From NCBI GenBank assembly GCA_045598945.1, contig JAZRVD010000137.1, positions 3,115 to 67,114 on the forward strand: DNA of 64,000 bases, given 5' to 3'. Positions 61,223-64,000 of the stretch are shown piece by piece (position 1 is the first letter of the stretch; the number at the start of each line of letters is the position of its first letter). Position numbers and translations under genes: made by a program. The stretch comes from Colimorpha sp045598945. Its GTDB lineage: Bacteria; Bacteroidota; Bacteroidia; Bacteroidales; P3. The notes beneath the pieces were generated by a model. That model searched no databases, had not been told where the DNA came from, and saw nothing but the letters and a program-made list of their open reading frames with translations.

Positions 61223-64000
61223 ATGGCAACTCAATTTGAACGATTTAAGGACACCTTGGAGAAGATGCTGATGCTCGACCAAGCAGACTTGGATTTTGGC
61301 ATCTATCGCATCATGAACCAAAATCGTGCTGACATAGAGAAGTATCTGAACAACGACCTGAAGAAACAGGTTGCAGAGGCTGTTTCGGGCACTTCTACGG
61401 CAGAGGTGGAGTCTCTGAAAACAGAACTTGCAAAGGCAATTCAAAGTGCAAAGGACTTAGGTGTTGACCCTGATACTCTTCCAAAGGTCAAGGAACTGCG
61501 TGCCAAACTGTCCGAAAGTGGCGATACAGAGAGTTTGGAAAACGAGGTGTATTCTCACCTGACAACGTTCTTCAGCCGTTACTATGACGGTGGCGACTTC
61601 ATTTCACAGCGCAGATACAAGAAAGACGTTTACGCCATTCCCTACGAAGGTGAAGAGGTGAAGTTGCATTGGGCAAATGCTGACCAATACTATATCAAGA
61701 CGGGCGAATACTTCCGTTCATACAGATTCACTCTGACAGATGGTAAAGCTGTTGAGTTCACACTGAAAGAAGCAACTGTTGAGCAGAACAATAACCTTGC
61801 TCAGAACAACATGGAGCGTAGATTTGCACTCTATGAAGAGCAGCCTGTGGAAGTTGACGGTGATACGCTGCATATCAACTTCACATACGAACTCTACCCG
61901 AAGGCGAAGAAGCAGAGTGACTTCATTGTGAAAGCATACGACACGGTGAAGGGGATGATTCCTTCTGAGTTCATTGGTGTGTTTGAGCTAAAGCCAACAG
62001 AGAAAGACAGACACCGCACATTGCTTCAGAAGCATTTGAACGACTATGTGGCGCGCAACACCTTCGATTACTTCATTCACAAAGACCTCAACGGATTCCT
62101 GTCACGAGAGTTAGATTTCTTCATTAAGAACGAGATTCTTGTTATTGATGACATTGACGACCGGAATCCAAAAGACTTTGTGCAGCACCTGTCTGTTATC
62201 AAGGCAATCAAGACTGTCGGCAAGAAGATAATCACATTCCTTGCTTCACTCGAAGACTTCCAAAGGAAACTGTGGCTGAAGAAGAAGTTTGTGGTACAGG
62301 CGGATTACTGTATCACGCTCGACCGTGTTCCCGAAGAACTGTACCCTGAGATTTGCGCAAACGACAAGCAGCGTGAGGAATGGGAAAAATTGTTTGCTAT
62401 TGACGAAATCAAGAAGGATGGACTGTTTGGTGTAGATTATACCAATCCTCTGACTGTTGATTTCTTGAAAGCAAATCCGTTCCTCGTTCTCGATACAGCA
62501 TTCTTCTCTTCAGATTTCAAGAGTCATTTGTTATCAAGTATAGACAATATTGATGAGCAGTGTGATGGCGTGCTGATAAATTCAGATAACTATCAAGCAT
62601 TAGGACTTTTGCAAGAAAAGTATAGGAACCTGATTGATTGTGAATACATTGACCCTCCATATAATACCGATGCAACAAAAATCGCCTATAAAAATGGCTA
62701 CGAACATTCTTCGTGGCTGTCGTTAATGGAATCAAGGTTAATGTTAGGTCGAAATTTGTTACAAGAAACAGGTGTGATTGAGGCAGCAATTGATGATTAT
62801 GAACTTCGATACTTAAATTGCTGTATGGAAAATGTTTTCGGTATTGATAATTTCATATCGAACATTGCCATATATACCAATCCAAAGGGTAGAGACCAAG
62901 GTTTTATTGCACAGGCACACGATTATTCTGTTGTATATGCAAAGAATAAAAAACTTGCATCAACTTACAATTTCATTCTTAGCGAAGAAGAGTTAAAGAA
63001 AAAATACGCTAAAAGCAAAGGCGGTGAATCTGTTAGAGAATTGCCATTGAAGCGTACAGGTTCAGAGAAATTCAGAGAAGAGCGTCCTTATATGTTCTTC
63101 CCATTCCTGTACCATAAGGCAACTAAGAAATTGTCGGTAATTAGCAAGGAAGAATATGTTCTTATCTATGATAATGACACAAAACAATTTAACGACACCT
63201 ACGTACAATCCCTGAAAGTTAAATACGAGAACGAAGGATATGCTTTTATTCTTCCTGAAAGCCAAAAGGGTGAGTTCCTACGATGGAGGTGGGGTTATGA
63301 TAGTTGCGAAGAAGGATGCAAAAATGGTATTCTTTTCTGCAAAGAGTCAAAAGATAATTTTGCAGTGTATCAATATGATTCTGCCGATGAAGAGGTTACT
63401 CCAAAGTCAATGTGGATAGGCGAAAGATATGATGCTTCTTCAAAGGGCACAAATTTGTTGGATGATATTATTCCGAATAACCCTTTTGACTATCCAAAGA
63501 GTGTTTATACTGTTGAAGACAATCTAATCTTAGGTTCTGCAAAAAATGGCTTAGTATTAGATTATTTCGCAGGTAGTGGCACAACAGGTCATGCTGTTGT
63601 TGAATTAAATAGAAATGCTAATGTTCACCGAAAATATGTGTTAGTGGATATGGCAGATTATTTCACAACAGTTTTAAGACCTCGCATTGAAAGAGTTATA
63701 TATTCTAAGGATTGGAATAATGGCAAACCCGTTTCCCGTGAAGGCATTAGTCACTGCTTCAAATATATGCGCTTGGAGCAGTACGAAGACACTCTGAATA
63801 ATCTTATTGTCAAGTCTTCAATGACAGCAGACAGTGGAGCGTTCTATGACGGTTATATGCTTGGTTACATGCTTGACACAGAAACAAAGGATTCTCTATT
63901 CAACTTGGAGTGGTTCCGTAATCCTTGGAACACAAAACTGCGTATCACACGTCAGAACGAGACAAAGGAAGAGAATATCGACCTGATTGAGACCTTCAAC
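61223..64000 (+). CDS. Large type III Mod-like DNA methyltransferase, 3' end off window
   Basis: An open frame of 926 codons from ATG 61223 (MATQFERFKDTLEKML) runs to the window edge. Residues 1-460 form an N-terminal helical/alpha-beta extension seen in large Mod proteins. The catalytic part has motif IV DCEYIDPPYNTDATKIAYKNGYEHSSW (DPPY near residue 477), then the SAM motif DYFAGSGTTGHAVVELN (near residue 780). This DPPY-before-FxGxG order marks a beta-class adenine/cytosine methyltransferase as in type III Mod. The partner Res helicase would lie beyond the right edge. It is probably part of a defence island, separate from the type I system. Confidence 0.9.
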   Translation, partial: MATQFERFKDTLEKMLMLDQADLDFGIYRIMNQNRADIEKYLNNDLKKQVAEAVSGTSTAEVESLKTELAKAIQSAKDLGVDPDTLPKVKELRAKLSESGDTESLENEVYSHLTTFFSRYYDGGDFISQRRYKKDVYAIPYEGEEVKLHWANADQYYIKTGEYFRSYRFTLTDGKAVEFTLKEATVEQNNNLAQNNMERRFALYEEQPVEVDGDTLHINFTYELYPKAKKQSDFIVKAYDTVKGMIPSEFIGVFELKPTEKDRHRTLLQKHLNDYVARNTFDYFIHKDLNGFLSRELDFFIKNEILVIDDIDDRNPKDFVQHLSVIKAIKTVGKKIITFLASLEDFQRKLWLKKKFVVQADYCITLDRVPEELYPEICANDKQREEWEKLFAIDEIKKDGLFGVDYTNPLTVDFLKANPFLVLDTAFFSSDFKSHLLSSIDNIDEQCDGVLINSDNYQALGLLQEKYRNLIDCEYIDPPYNTDATKIAYKNGYEHSSWLSLMESRLMLGRNLLQETGVIEAAIDDYELRYLNCCMENVFGIDNFISNIAIYTNPKGRDQGFIAQAHDYSVVYAKNKKLASTYNFILSEEELKKKYAKSKGGESVRELPLKRTGSEKFREERPYMFFPFLYHKATKKLSVISKEEYVLIYDNDTKQFNDTYVQSLKVKYENEGYAFILPESQKGEFLRWRWGYDSCEEGCKNGILFCKESKDNFAVYQYDSADEEVTPKSMWIGERYDASSKGTNLLDDIIPNNPFDYPKSVYTVEDNLILGSAKNGLVLDYFAGSGTTGHAVVELNRNANVHRKYVLVDMADYFTTVLRPRIERVIYSKDWNNGKPVSREGISHCFKYMRLEQYEDTLNNLIVKSSMTADSGAFYDGYMLGYMLDTETKDSLFNLEWFRNPWNTKLRITRQNETKEENIDLIETFN

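Noticed and set aside
1..64000. CRISPR array or prophage structural module
   Set aside because: No phased repeat-spacer pattern of CRISPR size was found, and no capsid, tail or terminase genes are visible; only the DUF4417-type cargo hints at phage.

Overview
The window looks like chromosomal DNA of a Bacteroidales bacterium (Bacteroidota); I cannot name the genus. Three things support this: repeated promoters of the TTTG-N19/20-TAnnTTTG type (the -7 box reads TATCTTTG or TACCTTTG before many genes), near absence of Shine-Dalgarno sequences outside one restriction island, and typical Bacteroidota proteins (PqqD/HprK-like operon, DUF4159, M16 peptidase, CDS-motif repeat adhesin, four-helix-bundle suffix protein).

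Layout. 1-7294: the 5' portion of a giant secreted repeat protein (minus strand, running off the left edge). 7295-17247: housekeeping genes: era, a YD-repeat-like secreted protein, a sodium/solute symporter, a RecD-like helicase, secG, a helical protein, rpmH, rlmD, two small unknown genes, lpxK. 17248-18628: an AAA ATPase behind an iterated palindrome. 18633-22401: a tightly coupled five-gene minus-strand operon: PqqD-like, HprK-like kinase, Ser/His signal-peptidase-like protein, nucleotidyltransferase, unknown protein. 22714-23256: rubrerythrin. 23378-31827: a type I restriction-modification island (hsdM, two DUF1016 paralogues, hsdS, four-helix protein, hsdR), distinguished by strong Shine-Dalgarno sequences. 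31931-32227: thioredoxin.

32282-37825 is the most unusual stretch. A ClpX-like AAA+ ATPase gene (minus strand) is cut at its Walker A lysine by an atypically split intein. A short N-intein piece ends one ORF. A 69-aa phosphoribosyltransferase-like ORF follows, overlapping its stop codon. The rest of the intein starts a third ORF that continues into the ClpX core. The ClpX C-terminal domain is then displaced by a frameshift. The last 57 bp of this gene region are repeated 3.6 kb away beside thioredoxin. The AT-rich DNA between the copies carries an HTH/ImmA-IrrE regulator, a DUF4417-like protein and two unknown proteins, and looks like an integrase-less element inserted at the 3' end of clpX.

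38211-38432: two tRNA-Leu genes. 38711-43249: a 1512-aa secreted protein. 43485-53389: rsmE, DUF4159, a VanX-type dipeptidase, a MauE/thioredoxin-like membrane protein, a secreted nuclease, DUF2461, an MFS transporter, a D15-like outer membrane protein and a GT39 glycosyltransferase. 53498-60712: tRNA-Asn, nnrD, an M16 peptidase, a lipoprotein, a polyprenyl-phosphate sugar transferase and an FKBP lipoprotein. 61223-64000: a large beta-class (type III Mod-like) methyltransferase, running off the right edge.

Assignments rest on reading translations and motifs; no database search was run.
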